Positions 19,080 to 27,521 of a stretch of 64,000 bases of DNA are shown here, one piece after another. Location: positions 1,364,001-1,428,000 of the forward strand of contig NZ_CP058907.1 in the NCBI RefSeq assembly GCF_013415845.1, written 5' to 3'. The translations under genes and the position numbers were made by a program. This stretch comes from Rhodopseudomonas palustris (GTDB lineage: Bacteria; Pseudomonadota; Alphaproteobacteria; Rhizobiales; Xanthobacteraceae). Under the pieces are notes generated by a model. It did not search any database, was not told the DNA's origin, and worked only from the letters and a program-made list of their open reading frames with translations. The first letter of the stretch is position 1, and every line of letters starts with the position of its first letter.

Positions 19080-19253
19080 ACAGCGACCTCCCTCTCCCCG
19101 CCCTTAGCGGGGAGAGGGGTGGGGTAAGGGGCGAAGCAGGCACTGCGCTGCGGCTTCGACCGAGCCCTTAGACTGTCGACTCCCTGGAGACGCTCCCTCA
19201 CCCGGATTGCTGCGCAATCCGACCTCTCCCCGCGCGAGGGGAGAGGTGAAGAC
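19080..19253. repeat. Pyrimidine/purine-rich palindromic element
   Basis: The arms CCTCTCCCCGC...GCGGGGAGAGG and a second pair CCTCTCCCCGCGCGAGGGGAGAGG flank a middle with GGGGTAAGGGGCG and CACCCGGATTGCTGCGCAATCCG, itself a perfect small hairpin. This is a composite of several hairpins in the convergent gap between dps and the cupin gene, and probably a bidirectional terminator. Confidence 0.75.
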
Positions 19254-19281
19254 GCGCACCTGGGATGAGAGCACTGCGAAG

Positions 19282-19806
19282 CTACTTCAGCCATAGCTTC
19301 CGCAGTGGTCCATCGGCCCCGTACACCGGATCAGTCTTTGGCAGGGCTACCTGCGGAATGGTCTGTAACGCGCGCCGATAATTGGCGGGCGTGGGCCGCG
19401 TCACCTGCATCTTCGGCCCCTGCGGATAGGCGCCGACCACCGAGAAATCGTGGCTGGCGAACAGGCATTTGTGGCCGGTGCCTGCGGGCAGCACGGCGAT
19501 GTCGCCGGGTGTCAATTCGATCGCTTCGCCTTGTTCGCCGCCGAACAGCACCATTGCCCGGCCGCGTGCGACGCCGAGCGCCTCATGCACGGTGGCATGA
19601 TAATGGTGGTAATCGAAAATGCCGTTGCGCCAGCGGTCTCCCCAGCCATTTTGCTCGAACAGCTCCTCGATCGCCTGCTCCGGCTCACGGCCCGAAACAT
19701 CGATAGCGCGCTTGTACAGCAGCAGCGGCAGCGGTGTGTTCGGGATCAGCCCGTCGTCGTCGAACACCAACTCAAGCGGTTTGATCTGGTCGCGGGCAAG
19801 CGACAT
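19282..19806 (-). CDS. Cupin-domain protein (YjlB-like)
   Basis: 174 residues with GGAG before the ATG. It resembles B. subtilis YjlB: the N-terminal LVFDDDGLIPNTPLPLLLY, then a cupin core with motif 1 HYHATVHEALGVARG (about 66-80) and motif 2 PGDIAVLPAGTGHK (about 98-111). Three His and a Glu give the usual metal site. The role is unknown; cupins include dioxygenases, isomerases and sensors. It lies downstream of carA on the same strand, but repeat B3 and the carA hairpin separate them. Confidence 0.85.
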   Translation of the reverse strand: MSLARDQIKPLELVFDDDGLIPNTPLPLLLYKRAIDVSGREPEQAIEELFEQNGWGDRWRNGIFDYHHYHATVHEALGVARGRAMVLFGGEQGEAIELTPGDIAVLPAGTGHKCLFASHDFSVVGAYPQGPKMQVTRPTPANYRRALQTIPQVALPKTDPVYGADGPLRKLWLK

Positions 19807-19901
19807 GGCGTCTCCGGCGCGTGCAGGGAAGGATCATCGGCTCGCTGAGATAACGTGACGCCGCGCCGGGCGTTCCCGTGTTCGTCACTCGCCTAATACA
19901 C

Positions 19902-20003
19902 GTCATTCCGGGGCGCGCCGATAGGCGCGAACCCGGAATCCAGACGTGACTGTGCCCAAATCAGATTCCGGGTTTGCGAGCTACGCTCGCGCCCCGGAAT
20001 GAC
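19902..20003. repeat. Palindromic intergenic repeat, family B, copy 3
   Basis: GTCATTCCGGGGCGC...AACCCGGAATC and GATTCCGGGTT...GCGCCCCGGAATGAC, as in the copy at 17391. It lies between carA and the cupin gene, just after the carA hairpin. Confidence 0.9.
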
Positions 20004-20028
20004 AAGTTGAGAAGATGATATGAGTAAG

Positions 20029-20050
20029 GCCGCCGCGACTACGCGGCGGC
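20029..20050 (-). terminator. Hairpin at the end of carA
   Basis: A perfect 9-bp stem GCCGCCGCG / CGCGGCGGC with loop ACTA overlaps the last codons of carA. Read on the - strand it follows GAAA and is followed by GCCTTACTC, with no strong T-tract. Placement at the stop codon supports termination. Confidence 0.5.
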
Positions 20051-21232
20051 TTTCTTCGCGCGCATCAGATCGGTGAAGCGGCGGAACAGATAGTGCGAGT
20101 CCTGCGGACCGGGCGATGCCTCGGGGTGGTACTGCACCGAGAACACCGGCTTGTCGGCCAGCGCGATGCCGCAGTTGCTGTCATCGAACAGCGAGATGTG
20201 GGTCTGCTGCACATTGGCCGGCAGCGTCGATTTGTCGACCGCGAAGCCGTGGTTCATTGAGGTGATCTCGACCTTGCCGGTGGTGAGATCCTTGACCGGA
20301 TGATTGGCGCCGTGGTGACCCTGATGCATCTTCACGGTCTTGCCGCCGAGCGCGAGGCCGAGCATCTGGTGTCCGAGGCAGATGCCGAAGGTCGGCACGC
20401 CAGTCTCGATCACCTTCCGAATCACCGGCACCGCGTATTTGCCGGTCGCGGCCGGATCGCCCGGGCCGTTCGACAGGAACACACCGTCCGGCTTCATCGC
20501 CAGGATGTCTTCGGCCGAAGTGGTGGCGGGCACGACGGTGACCTTGCAGCCTTCGCCGGCCAGCAGCCGCAGGATGTTGCGCTTGATGCCGTAGTCAATC
20601 GCGACGACGTTGAACTCGGGCTTGTCCTGCCGTCCGAAGCTCTCGCCCCACGCCCAAGGCGTCTCGTCCCAGGTGAAGCGCTGGGCCGAGGTGACCATCG
20701 GCACCAGGTCCATGCCTTCCAGGCCGGGCCACTCGCGGGCCTCTTCCTTCAGCGCGTGCAGGTCGAACTCGCCGGTGGGCGAATGCGCGATCACCGCATT
20801 GGGCATGCCCTTGCTGCGGATCAGCGCAGTCAGAGCACGGGTGTCGATGCCCGACAGGCCGATGATGCCGCGAGCCTTCAGCCAGGCGTCGAGATGGCGC
20901 GACGAGCGATAGTTCGACGGGGCGGTGATGGCGCTGCGCAGGATCACGCCCCGTGCGCCCGGCGTCGCCGCCATGTTCACCGTCTCGATATCCTCGTCGT
21001 TGGTGCCGACGTTGCCGATATGCGGGAAGGTGAAGGTGATGAGCTGCCCGGCGTAGGACGGATCGGTGAGGATCTCCTCGTAGCCGGTCATGGCAGTGTT
21101 GAAGCAGACCTCGCCAACGGCGTGGCCCTCTGCGCCGAGGCCGAAGCCTTCGAACACGGTGCCATCGGCAAGCACGAGCAGCGCGGTCGGCTTGTGGTCC
21201 GGCCAAGCGGGATGGGATGCTGAATTGGTCAT
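20039..21232 (-). CDS. carA: Carbamoyl-phosphate synthase small subunit (glutaminase)
   Basis: 397 residues. It releases ammonia from glutamine for CarB, feeding arginine and pyrimidine synthesis. The N-terminal CarA domain (about 15-165) has [25 protein letters not shown]. The class I glutaminase domain (about 205-385) has the nucleophile Cys in [16 protein letters not shown] and the His-Glu pair in [11 protein letters not shown]. The end is KKAAA. It is divergent from the alpha/beta hydrolase. In many alphaproteobacteria carA lies beside yqeY-dnaG-rpoD, as here, with an accessory stretch between. Confidence 0.97.
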   Translation of the reverse strand: MTNSASHPAWPDHKPTALLVLADGTVFEGFGLGAEGHAVGEVCFNTAMTGYEEILTDPSYAGQLITFTFPHIGNVGTNDEDIETVNMAATPGARGVILRSAITAPSNYRSSRHLDAWLKARGIIGLSGIDTRALTALIRSKGMPNAVIAHSPTGEFDLHALKEEAREWPGLEGMDLVPMVTSAQRFTWDETPWAWGESFGRQDKPEFNVVAIDYGIKRNILRLLAGEGCKVTVVPATTSAEDILAMKPDGVFLSNGPGDPAATGKYAVPVIRKVIETGVPTFGICLGHQMLGLALGGKTVKMHQGHHGANHPVKDLTTGKVEITSMNHGFAVDKSTLPANVQQTHISLFDDSNCGIALADKPVFSVQYHPEASPGPQDSHYLFRRFTDLMRAKKAAA

Positions 21233-21380
21233 GAGCGCACTACATAGTCGCGGGCGTTGCCGACGTCAAAGCGCCGAACCCCTCCAACTGTTCGCTTTTG
21301 GACGAGATTTGACAGGGAATTTGGCTGTCCTAGGCTCCCTGGCGGGCGCAGGGGCAGAATCGTGCGTGGGGAGAGCTTGA

Positions 21381-22085
21381 ATGGACACATCATTGCCGGT
21401 GGTGCTGGTGCCCGGTTTGGCGGGCTCGCCGCGGATCTACGCCCCGATCTTCCCGGCGCTATGGGCGTGCGGCTCGCCGGTGACCGTCGCCAACCATATC
21501 TGCGACGACAGCATGGCGGCGATCGCCCGGCGGATTCTTGCCGAAGCCCCGTCACGGTTCGCGCTCGCCGGGCATTCGATGGGGGGCTACATCGCGTTCG
21601 AGATCATGCGTCAGGCGCCCGACCGGGTCGCCAAGCTGGCGCTGATCAACACCCAGGCCCGGCCCGATAGCCCGGAGGCCACCGAACGCCGCACCCGGCA
21701 AATCGGAGAAGCGGAGGCCGGCCGGCTGCATGCGGTGCTGGACGAGCTGTACCCCGGCTTCGTGCATCCGTCGCGCCGCGATGACGCCGCGCTGCGGACC
21801 GTCGTTCATGAGATGGGCGATGACGTCGGCGCTGCCGGCTTTGTCCGCCAGCAGCGGGCGATCATTGCCCGCACAGACTCGCGCCACACCGTGGGGACGA
21901 TCGGTTGCCCGACCCTGGTGATTTCCGGCGACACCGACACCACCATTCCGAACAGCCTTTCGCGGGAAATGGCCGACGGCATCACCGGGGCGAAGCTGGT
22001 GATCATTCCCGATTGTGGCCACCTGCCGCAGATCGAGCAGCCCGCCGCGACCGCTGCCGCGCTGGCGGACTGGCTGCGGAACTGA
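21381..22085 (+). CDS. Alpha/beta hydrolase
   Basis: 234 residues. A compact alpha/beta hydrolase with an oxyanion-hole start (VVLVPGLAGSP), the nucleophile elbow GHSMGG (about 69-74), an acid in ISGDTDTTIP and the catalytic His in CGHLPQIEQP near the C-terminus. All catalytic residues are present, so it should be active, but the ester, lactone or other substrate is not evident. It is divergent from carA and followed by repeat A2 and yqeY. Confidence 0.9.
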   Translation: MDTSLPVVLVPGLAGSPRIYAPIFPALWACGSPVTVANHICDDSMAAIARRILAEAPSRFALAGHSMGGYIAFEIMRQAPDRVAKLALINTQARPDSPEATERRTRQIGEAEAGRLHAVLDELYPGFVHPSRRDDAALRTVVHEMGDDVGAAGFVRQQRAIIARTDSRHTVGTIGCPTLVISGDTDTTIPNSLSREMADGITGAKLVIIPDCGHLPQIEQPAATAAALADWLRN

Positions 22086-22136
22086 GTTGTCTGAGGCTAC
22101 CGAAGCGCCTACATCAGCGGCAGATTTGCCATTTTC

Positions 22137-22218
22137 GTCATCGTGAGCCGAAGGCGAAGCAATCCAGGCTCTTTTCGCGGCCTCTGGATTGCTTCGTCGC
22201 TTCGCTCCTCGCAATGAC
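22137..22218. repeat. Palindromic intergenic repeat, family A, copy 2
   Basis: Arms GTCATCGTGAGCCGAAGGCGAAGCAATCCAG and CTGGATTGCTTCGTCGCTTCG...GCAATGAC. It ends 24 bases before the yqeY start, so it will be part of the yqeY leader if transcription starts upstream of it. Confidence 0.85.
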
Positions 22219-22242
22219 GCATCGAATACGAAGGAGCCCGAC

Positions 22243-22698
22243 ATGCTGCGCGACGACATCAACAACGCCGTGAAAGAGGCGATGAAGGCCAAGGACGAGC
22301 GCAAGCTGTCGACGCTGCGGATGGTGAATTCGACCATCAAGAACGCCGACATCGAAGCCCGCGGGCAGGGCAAGCCGCCTTTGAGCGATGGCGATCTGCT
22401 CAGCCTGCTGCAGAAGATGATCAAGCAGCGCCAGGAATCGGTCGAGCTTTATGACAAGGGCGGCCGCGCCGAGCTCGCCGATCAGGAACGCGCCGAGATC
22501 GCCGTGATCCAGGCCTACCTGCCGCAGCAGATGTCCGACGACGAGGTGAAGGCCGCGATCGCCGCCACCATCAGCGAAACCGGCGCTGCGCGCATCAAGG
22601 ACATGGGCAAGGTGATCGGTGCCCTGAAGGCGAAGTACGCCGGCCAGATGGACTTCGGTAAGGCCAGCGGCATGGTGAAGGCAGCGTTGACGGGTTAA
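22243..22698 (+). CDS. GatB/YqeY-domain protein
   Basis: 151 residues from ATG 22243, with AAGGAG eight bases upstream. A full-length YqeY protein: N-terminal MLRDDINNAVKEAMKAKDE, KLSTLRMVNSTIKNADIE, the helical middle and the C-terminal tail-like segment with DMGKVIGALKAKYAGQMDFGKAS. The YqeY domain resembles the tRNA-binding end of the amidotransferase GatB; cellular role is unsettled. It is commonly found upstream of dnaG in alphaproteobacteria; here about 6 kb separate them. Confidence 0.93.
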   Translation: MLRDDINNAVKEAMKAKDERKLSTLRMVNSTIKNADIEARGQGKPPLSDGDLLSLLQKMIKQRQESVELYDKGGRAELADQERAEIAVIQAYLPQQMSDDEVKAAIAATISETGAARIKDMGKVIGALKAKYAGQMDFGKASGMVKAALTG

Positions 22699-22731
22699 TC
22701 GCGCGCTGACGTTCGCGCGATCCTTTCGTCC

Positions 22732-22870
22732 TTCATTCCGGGGCGCCGCGGAGTGGCGAACCCGGAATCTCGACGTGATCCTGCGTGACGGCCGCCGCGC
22801 ACCCCGTTGCGCCTTTCTTCGCGAAAACTGCAAGATTCCGGGATCGCGGTCGCTCGCGAACCCGGAATGA
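22732..22870. repeat. Palindromic intergenic repeat, family B, long variant copy 4
   Basis: Arms TTCATTCCGGGGCGCCGCG...GAACCCGGAATCTCGACG and AAGATTCCGGGATCGCGG...GAACCCGGAATGA, with a longer centre than copies 2 and 3. It follows yqeY. Confidence 0.8.
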
Positions 22871-22880
22871 CTGATCAAAC

Positions 22881-22989
22881 TCAATGCCCCATCGCCGGCT
22901 TGTCGCTGCGGAGGGAGAGCGCCAGCGGGATCATGGCCGCGGCGATCAGGCCGAGCGCGACGAAGACGTCGAGATAGGCCAACAAGCGA
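22881..22989 (-). pseudogene. C-terminal remnant of an MFS drug-efflux transporter
   Basis: A - strand frame of about 36 codons ends at the stop at 22881 and reads LLAYLDVFVALGLIAAAMIP then LALSLRSDKPAMGH. This has the look of the final membrane helix and tail of an EmrB/DHA2-family transporter. Upstream of about 22990 the homology-like hydrophobic pattern ends and no start or rest of a transporter is present. It is probably the scar of a deletion. Confidence 0.55.
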
Positions 22990-23283
22990 TCTCGGCGCAC
23001 CGCTTGCACAGCCGTTCACGACGGTGTGAAGCGGGGCCTGCCAGCCTGCCGAACAACGGCGATGTGTAGGTGCGGCTGCGGAAACGCGTCCAAACGACCC
23101 GCTGAGTGGCTGGTTTTGCGCGTGTTGCGGCGCGAATTAGTTGTGCGATGCGGCGGGAACTAATCGATATGCATGGCTCTTAGCGATCGGCTGCTACCAA
23201 GTTGATTGACGGTCGTTGCGCTTCGCGCCTTAATACGCGTAACTAATAATGAACAATGCCCCACGAACCAGGGAGGAGCGACT
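22990..23283. other. Intergenic stretch before the DUF2189 gene
   Basis: No open frame with support. It holds the boundary of the transporter remnant and, near the end, the likely promoter and leader of the DUF2189 gene, including GGGAGGAG directly before its ATG. Confidence 0.5.
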
Positions 23284-24132
23284 ATGTCGATCTCCGGTAA
23301 GGTTGATCCCGTGGTGCGGCCGATTGCGATCGGAGACATCGCGGAAGCGTTGGGTCAGGGCCTGCGCGATTTCCAAGCCGCGCCTCTGTACGGGCTGGCG
23401 TTCGGTGCGTTCTATGCGGCGGGCGGATTGTTGATCCTCGCCTGTCTCACTGCCTTCCACATGGTGTATCTGGCCTATCCGCTCGGGGCGGGCTTTGCGC
23501 TGATCGGGCCGTTCGTCGCGCTCGGCCTGTACGAGGTCAGCCGGCAGCGTGAGGCCGGCAAGCGGCCGTCTTTGCTGCAGATCGTCGGCCTGATGCGAAG
23601 CCGCAGCGAGCTTGGCTGGATGGCGTTCGTGACGCTGTTCCTCTTCGTCATCTGGATGTACCAGGTCCGTCTGCTGATCGCGCTATTCCTTGGCGTCGGC
23701 GCGTCGTTCGGCAGCCTGCAGGAGTTCATCTCGGCGGTGCTCACCACCAACGAGGGGCTGGTGTTCCTGGCTGTCGGCAATTGCGTTGGCGCCTGTCTGG
23801 CCCTGGTGCTGTTCTCGTTGACGGCGGTATCGTTCCCGCTGCTGCTCGATCGGGACGTCGATTTCGTCACCGCGATGGTGACCAGCGTCCGCGCGGTGGT
23901 GAAGAGCCCGCTGCCCATGATCGGATGGGCCGCCACCATCGTGGTCTTGCTGGCGATCTCAGCGCTGCCTTATTTCCTCGGGCTGGTGGTGACGTTGCCG
24001 GTGCTCGGTCATGCCACCTGGCACCTGTATCGCAAGATCGTTGCGCCGGTCGCGGCTGAACTTCCCGACACCGCCGATACCGAGGCGAGCAACAACGTCG
24101 TGGCGATGCCCAAGCGCGCCGCGACAGGCTGA
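23284..24132 (+). CDS. DUF2189-family integral membrane protein
   Basis: 282 residues from ATG 23284, with a strong GGGAGGAG site. Several hydrophobic helices (about 40-62, 66-85, 115-145, 160-190, 215-250) and the start pattern VVRPIAIGDIAEALGQGLRDFQAAPLYGL are typical of DUF2189, a proteobacterial inner-membrane family of unknown function, often near cytochrome oxidase genes. No such genes are nearby here. The C-terminal 25 residues are polar. Confidence 0.85.
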   Translation: MSISGKVDPVVRPIAIGDIAEALGQGLRDFQAAPLYGLAFGAFYAAGGLLILACLTAFHMVYLAYPLGAGFALIGPFVALGLYEVSRQREAGKRPSLLQIVGLMRSRSELGWMAFVTLFLFVIWMYQVRLLIALFLGVGASFGSLQEFISAVLTTNEGLVFLAVGNCVGACLALVLFSLTAVSFPLLLDRDVDFVTAMVTSVRAVVKSPLPMIGWAATIVVLLAISALPYFLGLVVTLPVLGHATWHLYRKIVAPVAAELPDTADTEASNNVVAMPKRAATG

Positions 24133-24245
24133 AGCCTAGCTAGAGACGGTTGATGGCCGGGACAGGCCCGGCCACGACGGCTCCGTGAGGAAACTAAGCT
24201 GTTTCCGGACAAGCTTTGCCGCAGGCAATGTGACCCGGTTACGGC

Positions 24246-24719
24246 TTACACATGAGCGGATTCCGCCGCCGCGTGCGACTGCGGAGCGAATGGTAGCGGC
24301 TGGCCGGTTTCCAAAATGCTCTTCAGGCTCGCCAGCACCATCGGCCAACCGAAACTGATGCTCGGCAGCGTCGCGCTGCCTTGGGTGAAGTTTTGGTGCG
24401 TGACCGTGAGCTTGACGAGGTCGCCTTGCGGTTCGATCTCGTAGGTCACGCGTGACGGTTTTTCCTGGCGCATCCCCGGATCCCACACCGAGACCCAATC
24501 GTACGCGAGCCGATGCGGCGGATCAGACTCCACGATAGTGCAGCGGTTCTTGATCTCGCCGCCGCGCTCCATCGTCATTTCGGAGCCGACGGTCCAGTCC
24601 GAGCGCAGCGTGCAGTCCATCCAGTAGCGCCGGGTGAAATCGGCGTCGGTCAAGGCGTGCCACAACCGGTCTGGCGTGGTGCGGATATAGGTGACGTAGG
24701 CGAATTCCGGCTTACTCAT
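24246..24719 (-). CDS. SRPBCC/AHSA1-family protein
   Basis: 157 residues. A START-like fold with YIRTTPDRLWHALTDADFTRRYWMDC at the beginning, MERGGEIKNRCTIVESDPPHRLAYDW in the middle and a C-terminal helix (GWPMVLASLKSILETG). Such proteins are thought to bind hydrophobic ligands. The start overlaps the ArsR gene by 8 bases, so the pair is one operon; this ArsR/AHSA1 pairing is widespread and suggests that the regulator senses what this protein handles. Ligand unknown. Confidence 0.9.
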   Translation of the reverse strand: MSKPEFAYVTYIRTTPDRLWHALTDADFTRRYWMDCTLRSDWTVGSEMTMERGGEIKNRCTIVESDPPHRLAYDWVSVWDPGMRQEKPSRVTYEIEPQGDLVKLTVTHQNFTQGSATLPSISFGWPMVLASLKSILETGQPLPFAPQSHAAAESAHV

Positions 24720-25026
24720 CGCGCGTCTCCAGTTTGCGTTTCAGATCGCTGAGGGCGGCGAGCCGGCCGCGCTCGAATTTCCTGATCCAGCGTTCGCCGA
24801 TCTCATGGATCGGCATCGGGTTCAGGTAGTGGAGCTTCTCGCGGCCGTGTTTGACCGTGGCGACCAGATTGGCCGCTTCGAGAATCGCAAGGTGCTTGGT
24901 CACGGCTTGCCGCGTCATCGCGAGGCCGTCGCAGAGATCGCTCAGCGTCTGCCCGTTGCGGGCGTGGAGCCGGTCCAAAAGGGCGCGCCGCGAACCATCT
25001 GCCAGCGCTTTGAAGACCTCATCCAT
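24712..25026 (-). CDS. ArsR-family winged-helix repressor
   Basis: 104 residues from ATG 25026; an ATG six codons earlier is possible. Typical ArsR fold: DEVFKALADGSRRALLDRL, LSDLCDGLAMTRQAVTKHLAILEAANLV (recognition helix) and the wing VKHGREKLHYLNP. There is no Cys or His metal-site pattern, so it belongs to the non-metal ArsR group paired with SRPBCC proteins. A perfect inverted repeat lies 15 bases upstream, probably its own operator. Confidence 0.92.
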   Translation of the reverse strand: MDEVFKALADGSRRALLDRLHARNGQTLSDLCDGLAMTRQAVTKHLAILEAANLVATVKHGREKLHYLNPMPIHEIGERWIRKFERGRLAALSDLKRKLETRDE

Positions 25027-25040
25027 GGCGGCGATAATAG

Positions 25041-25056
25041 GCAACCAAAAGGTTGC
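25041..25056. promoter_or_regulatory. ArsR operator candidate
   Basis: GCAACC-AAAA-GGTTGC, a perfect 6-bp inverted repeat directly before the ArsR/SRPBCC operon. The same GCAACC/GGTTGC core is familiar from promoters of such ArsR/AHSA1 pairs. Autoregulation is inferred. Confidence 0.65.
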
Positions 25057-25154
25057 GTGTCAACACCGACCATCGACGCGGCCTTTTCGCCAGTCGTCGC
25101 AGTCGCGCAGGGCTGGTAACGTCTCGGTGGAATCGTTGCGTGAATGGGAATGCC

Positions 25155-25772
25155 ATGTCTCTCGAAATGTACCTGACCTTCGTCACCGCCTGCATCGTGC
25201 TCGCTCTGCTGCCAGGGCCGGTGGTGACGCTGGTGATCGCCAACGGCCTGCGTCACGGCACACGTGCCGCGTTGCTCAATATCGCCGGCGCGCAGCTCGG
25301 GCTCGGTCTGGTGATCGCGCTGGTCGCTGCAGGGCTGACCACGTTGATGGCGACGATGGGATATTGGTTCGACTGGGTACGGTTTCTCGGCGCGGCGTAT
25401 CTTGTCTGGCTCGGCATCGGTCTGATCCGCAGGCCGGTCGAAGGTCTGTCGACCGATCAGCCGCCGCCTCCGCCGCGCGGCGGCTTCTTCCTGCAGGGCT
25501 TCTTCGTGCTGCTGGCGAATCCGAAGGTGCTGGTATTCTTCGGCGCGTTCATCCCGCAGTTCGTCGACATGCAGCGCGAGACGGTGCCGCAGGTGGCGCT
25601 GCTCGGCGTCACCTTCATGGTGATCGCGGCGATGACAGATGCGATCTACGCGCTGCTCGCCGGCCGCGCCCGCACGATGTTCTCGGCCCAGCGCACGCGG
25701 CTGCTGTCGCGGATCTCCGGCGGCTTCATGATCGGCGGCGGCATCTGGCTGGCGCTCAGCCGGGCGAAGTAA
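25155..25772 (+). CDS. LysE-family amino-acid exporter
   Basis: 205 residues from ATG 25155. Family pattern: N-terminal YLTFVTACIVLALLPGPVVTLVIANGLRHG, a central GAAYLVWLGIGLIRRP and the helix FFLQGFFVLLANPKVLVFFGAFIPQF. Six membrane helices are expected. LysE/RhtB proteins export amino acids such as lysine, threonine or homoserine lactone; the substrate is not evident. It is divergent from the ArsR operon, with the operator between them, so joint control is possible. Confidence 0.92.
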   Translation: MSLEMYLTFVTACIVLALLPGPVVTLVIANGLRHGTRAALLNIAGAQLGLGLVIALVAAGLTTLMATMGYWFDWVRFLGAAYLVWLGIGLIRRPVEGLSTDQPPPPPRGGFFLQGFFVLLANPKVLVFFGAFIPQFVDMQRETVPQVALLGVTFMVIAAMTDAIYALLAGRARTMFSAQRTRLLSRISGGFMIGGGIWLALSRAK

Positions 25773-25786
25773 GGCGCGGCCTTGCC

Positions 25787-25874
25787 GTCATTGCGCGGAG
25801 GCGAAGCCGACGAAGCAATCCAGCTACCGGGTACTCGGCGCATCTGGATTGCTTTGCCTTCTGCTCGCATTGAC
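25787..25874. repeat. Palindromic intergenic repeat, family A, copy 3
   Basis: Arms GTCATTGCGCGGAGGCGAAGC...GAAGCAATCCAG and CTGGATTGCTTTGCC...CTCGCATTGAC. It fills the convergent gap between the LysE exporter and the formylglutamate amidohydrolase. Confidence 0.85.
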
Positions 25875-25895
25875 GCAGAGATTTGCGATAGCGTG

Positions 25896-26696
25896 CTATC
25901 GCAGCGCTTGCTGTTGCCGGAGTGTATCGGCGATCGTGCTCAGCACGCGGGTGAGCCGGCTGGCCCATTCGACCTGGCCGGCCTCGTCGGTGATCTGATC
26001 CTGGCGGATTTCGATGCCCGAGGTGATTAGACCGCGTGCGGTGCCGTGCACCGGAATGGTGTAGTCGGTGCCGTCCGAGACCGCATAGGGCTGATTGTCG
26101 CCGATCACCAGATCCGGCTCGCGGCGCAGCTCGGCGAGCAGCAGTGGCGGCAGCACGGTGCAGTCCTGATACAGCGTGCCGATGTGCCAGGGCCGCGCCA
26201 TGCCGTGATACACCGACGTGAACGAATGCAGCGCCAGCAGCACGGTCGGCTGGCCGGACAATTGTCGGTCCTCGATCGCGGCCTCGATCTGTTGGTGATA
26301 CGGATCGAAGATCAGCCGCCGCCGCTCCGCGGCGTGCTCGCGAGACAGCCCGTCATTGCCGGGGATCGTGGTCGCTTCGCTGACCAGCGGGATCGAACTC
26401 TCGGCGCTCGGCGGCCGGTTGCAGTCGATCACCAGCCGCGAATAGCGCTGCGCGATCAGATGCGCGCCGAGCGCATCAGACACCCGCTCGGCGACACCGG
26501 CGATGCCGACGTCCCAGGCGATGTGCCGCGTCAGTTCGGCTTCGGGCAGGCCGAGGTCGCCGAGCTGCGCCGGAATCTGGCGGCCGTAATGGTCGCACAC
26601 CAGCAGGAACGGCGACTGTCCGTTCTGATTGCGCTCGATCACCGGAGGTTCTCCGGCATCGAGGCTGAGGAAATTATCGCGCACGCCGTCCATCAC
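25896..26696 (-). CDS. N-formylglutamate amidohydrolase family protein
   Basis: 266 residues; a GTG at 26696 or the adjacent ATG may start it. FGase-family features: an N-terminal SPFLLVCDHYGRQIP, HIAWDVGIAGVAERVSD, a conserved YSRLVIDCNRPP segment, PYHQQIEAAI, and the metal-site region LALHSFTS. The family hydrolyses N-formylglutamate in histidine breakdown, but many members lie outside hut operons, as here, and their substrate is unknown. Confidence 0.88.
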   Translation of the reverse strand: MMDGVRDNFLSLDAGEPPVIERNQNGQSPFLLVCDHYGRQIPAQLGDLGLPEAELTRHIAWDVGIAGVAERVSDALGAHLIAQRYSRLVIDCNRPPSAESSIPLVSEATTIPGNDGLSREHAAERRRLIFDPYHQQIEAAIEDRQLSGQPTVLLALHSFTSVYHGMARPWHIGTLYQDCTVLPPLLLAELRREPDLVIGDNQPYAVSDGTDYTIPVHGTARGLITSGIEIRQDQITDEAGQVEWASRLTRVLSTIADTLRQQQALR

Positions 26697-26854
26697 CGAA
26701 CCTGCCTATCGATCTGTGCCGTCCGAGCCCCGCCGAATCGGTAGCGGATTCGCCGGCGCGGCGTCGAGACGATTGAACTTCGCCGGCACGAACCGGGCAT
26801 GACAGCCCGCCGACGTTTGGATAGCTTCGGCCGGACTTGCTGAAGTTGCGGTGA

Positions 26855-27262
26855 ATGATGTCCGATCGTCTGTTCGTTTATGGCACGCTGATGCGCGGCT
26901 ACGACCATCCTATGGCCCGGCTGCTGTCGTCGAATGCGGAGTTTGTTGGGGCGGCTTCGATCCCGGGCCGACTGTATCTGGTGCGGCACTATCCGGGCCT
27001 GGTGCCGTCGGATGATCCAGCCGATCGCGTTCACGGCGAAGTGTTCCGGCTGCATCGGCCGGACGAGGTGCTGGCGCAGCTCGACGACTACGAAGGGTGC
27101 GGGCCCCGCGACCAGCGCGCGGAGTACCGGCGCGAGATCGCCTGCGTGACGCTGGAGGGCGGCACCGAGCTCGACGCGTTCGTGTACTATTTCAATTGGG
27201 ACGTGGCGCGGCTGCCGCGTATCGAAACGGGGCGGTTTCAGCCGGAAGCGTTTTCCGGCTGA
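26855..27262 (+). CDS. Gamma-glutamylcyclotransferase-like (AIG2/GGCT fold) protein
   Basis: 135 residues. FVYGTLMRGYDHPMARLL at the start is the GGCT signature (YGTL substrate loop), followed by GRLYLVRHYPGLVPS and the acidic catalytic position in DDYEGC. The end has the usual YYFNW. GGCT-like enzymes cleave gamma-glutamyl amines or peptides to 5-oxoproline. Specific substrate unknown. Confidence 0.9.
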   Translation: MMSDRLFVYGTLMRGYDHPMARLLSSNAEFVGAASIPGRLYLVRHYPGLVPSDDPADRVHGEVFRLHRPDEVLAQLDDYEGCGPRDQRAEYRREIACVTLEGGTELDAFVYYFNWDVARLPRIETGRFQPEAFSG

Positions 27263-27278
27263 AAGGGCCTGAAGGCTT

Positions 27279-27521
27279 CTAGCCGGTGAGGTGCAGCTCG
27301 ATCCGCGCATTGGCGGCGAGCGGCAGCAGGGTCAGCCAATCGGGATCGCCTGGCTCGGTGAGGCAGAAGCTCGGAAAGTCGTAGGCTTCGACCGAAGCGG
27401 TGGCGATATCGAGCACGTGGCCGCAGTCGTCGCATTTCCAGGAATGGATCTCGTACACCCCGTCGATGGCTTCCACGCCAAGCGACGTCATCTGCGCATT
27501 GCAATGGGCACAATTAGCCAT
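27279..27521 (-). CDS. Small zinc-ribbon protein, unknown function
   Basis: 80 residues from ATG 27521; a longer frame to 27773 starts in sequence without a ribosome site. Two CxxC pairs, CAHC (4-7) and CDDC (31-34), make a four-Cys zinc ribbon; the rest (SFCLTEPGDPDWLTLLPL) is not recognised. GGAG (ataaGGAGccagacc) lies seven bases before the ATG on this strand. Possibly a nucleic-acid or protein-binding accessory. Confidence 0.65.
   Translation of the reverse strand: MANCAHCNAQMTSLGVEAIDGVYEIHSWKCDDCGHVLDIATASVEAYDFPSFCLTEPGDPDWLTLLPLAANARIELHLTG

Noticed and set aside
19080..19253. Small coding gene in the pyrimidine/purine-rich stretch after dps
   Set aside because: All frames are broken or consist of repeat-derived low complexity.
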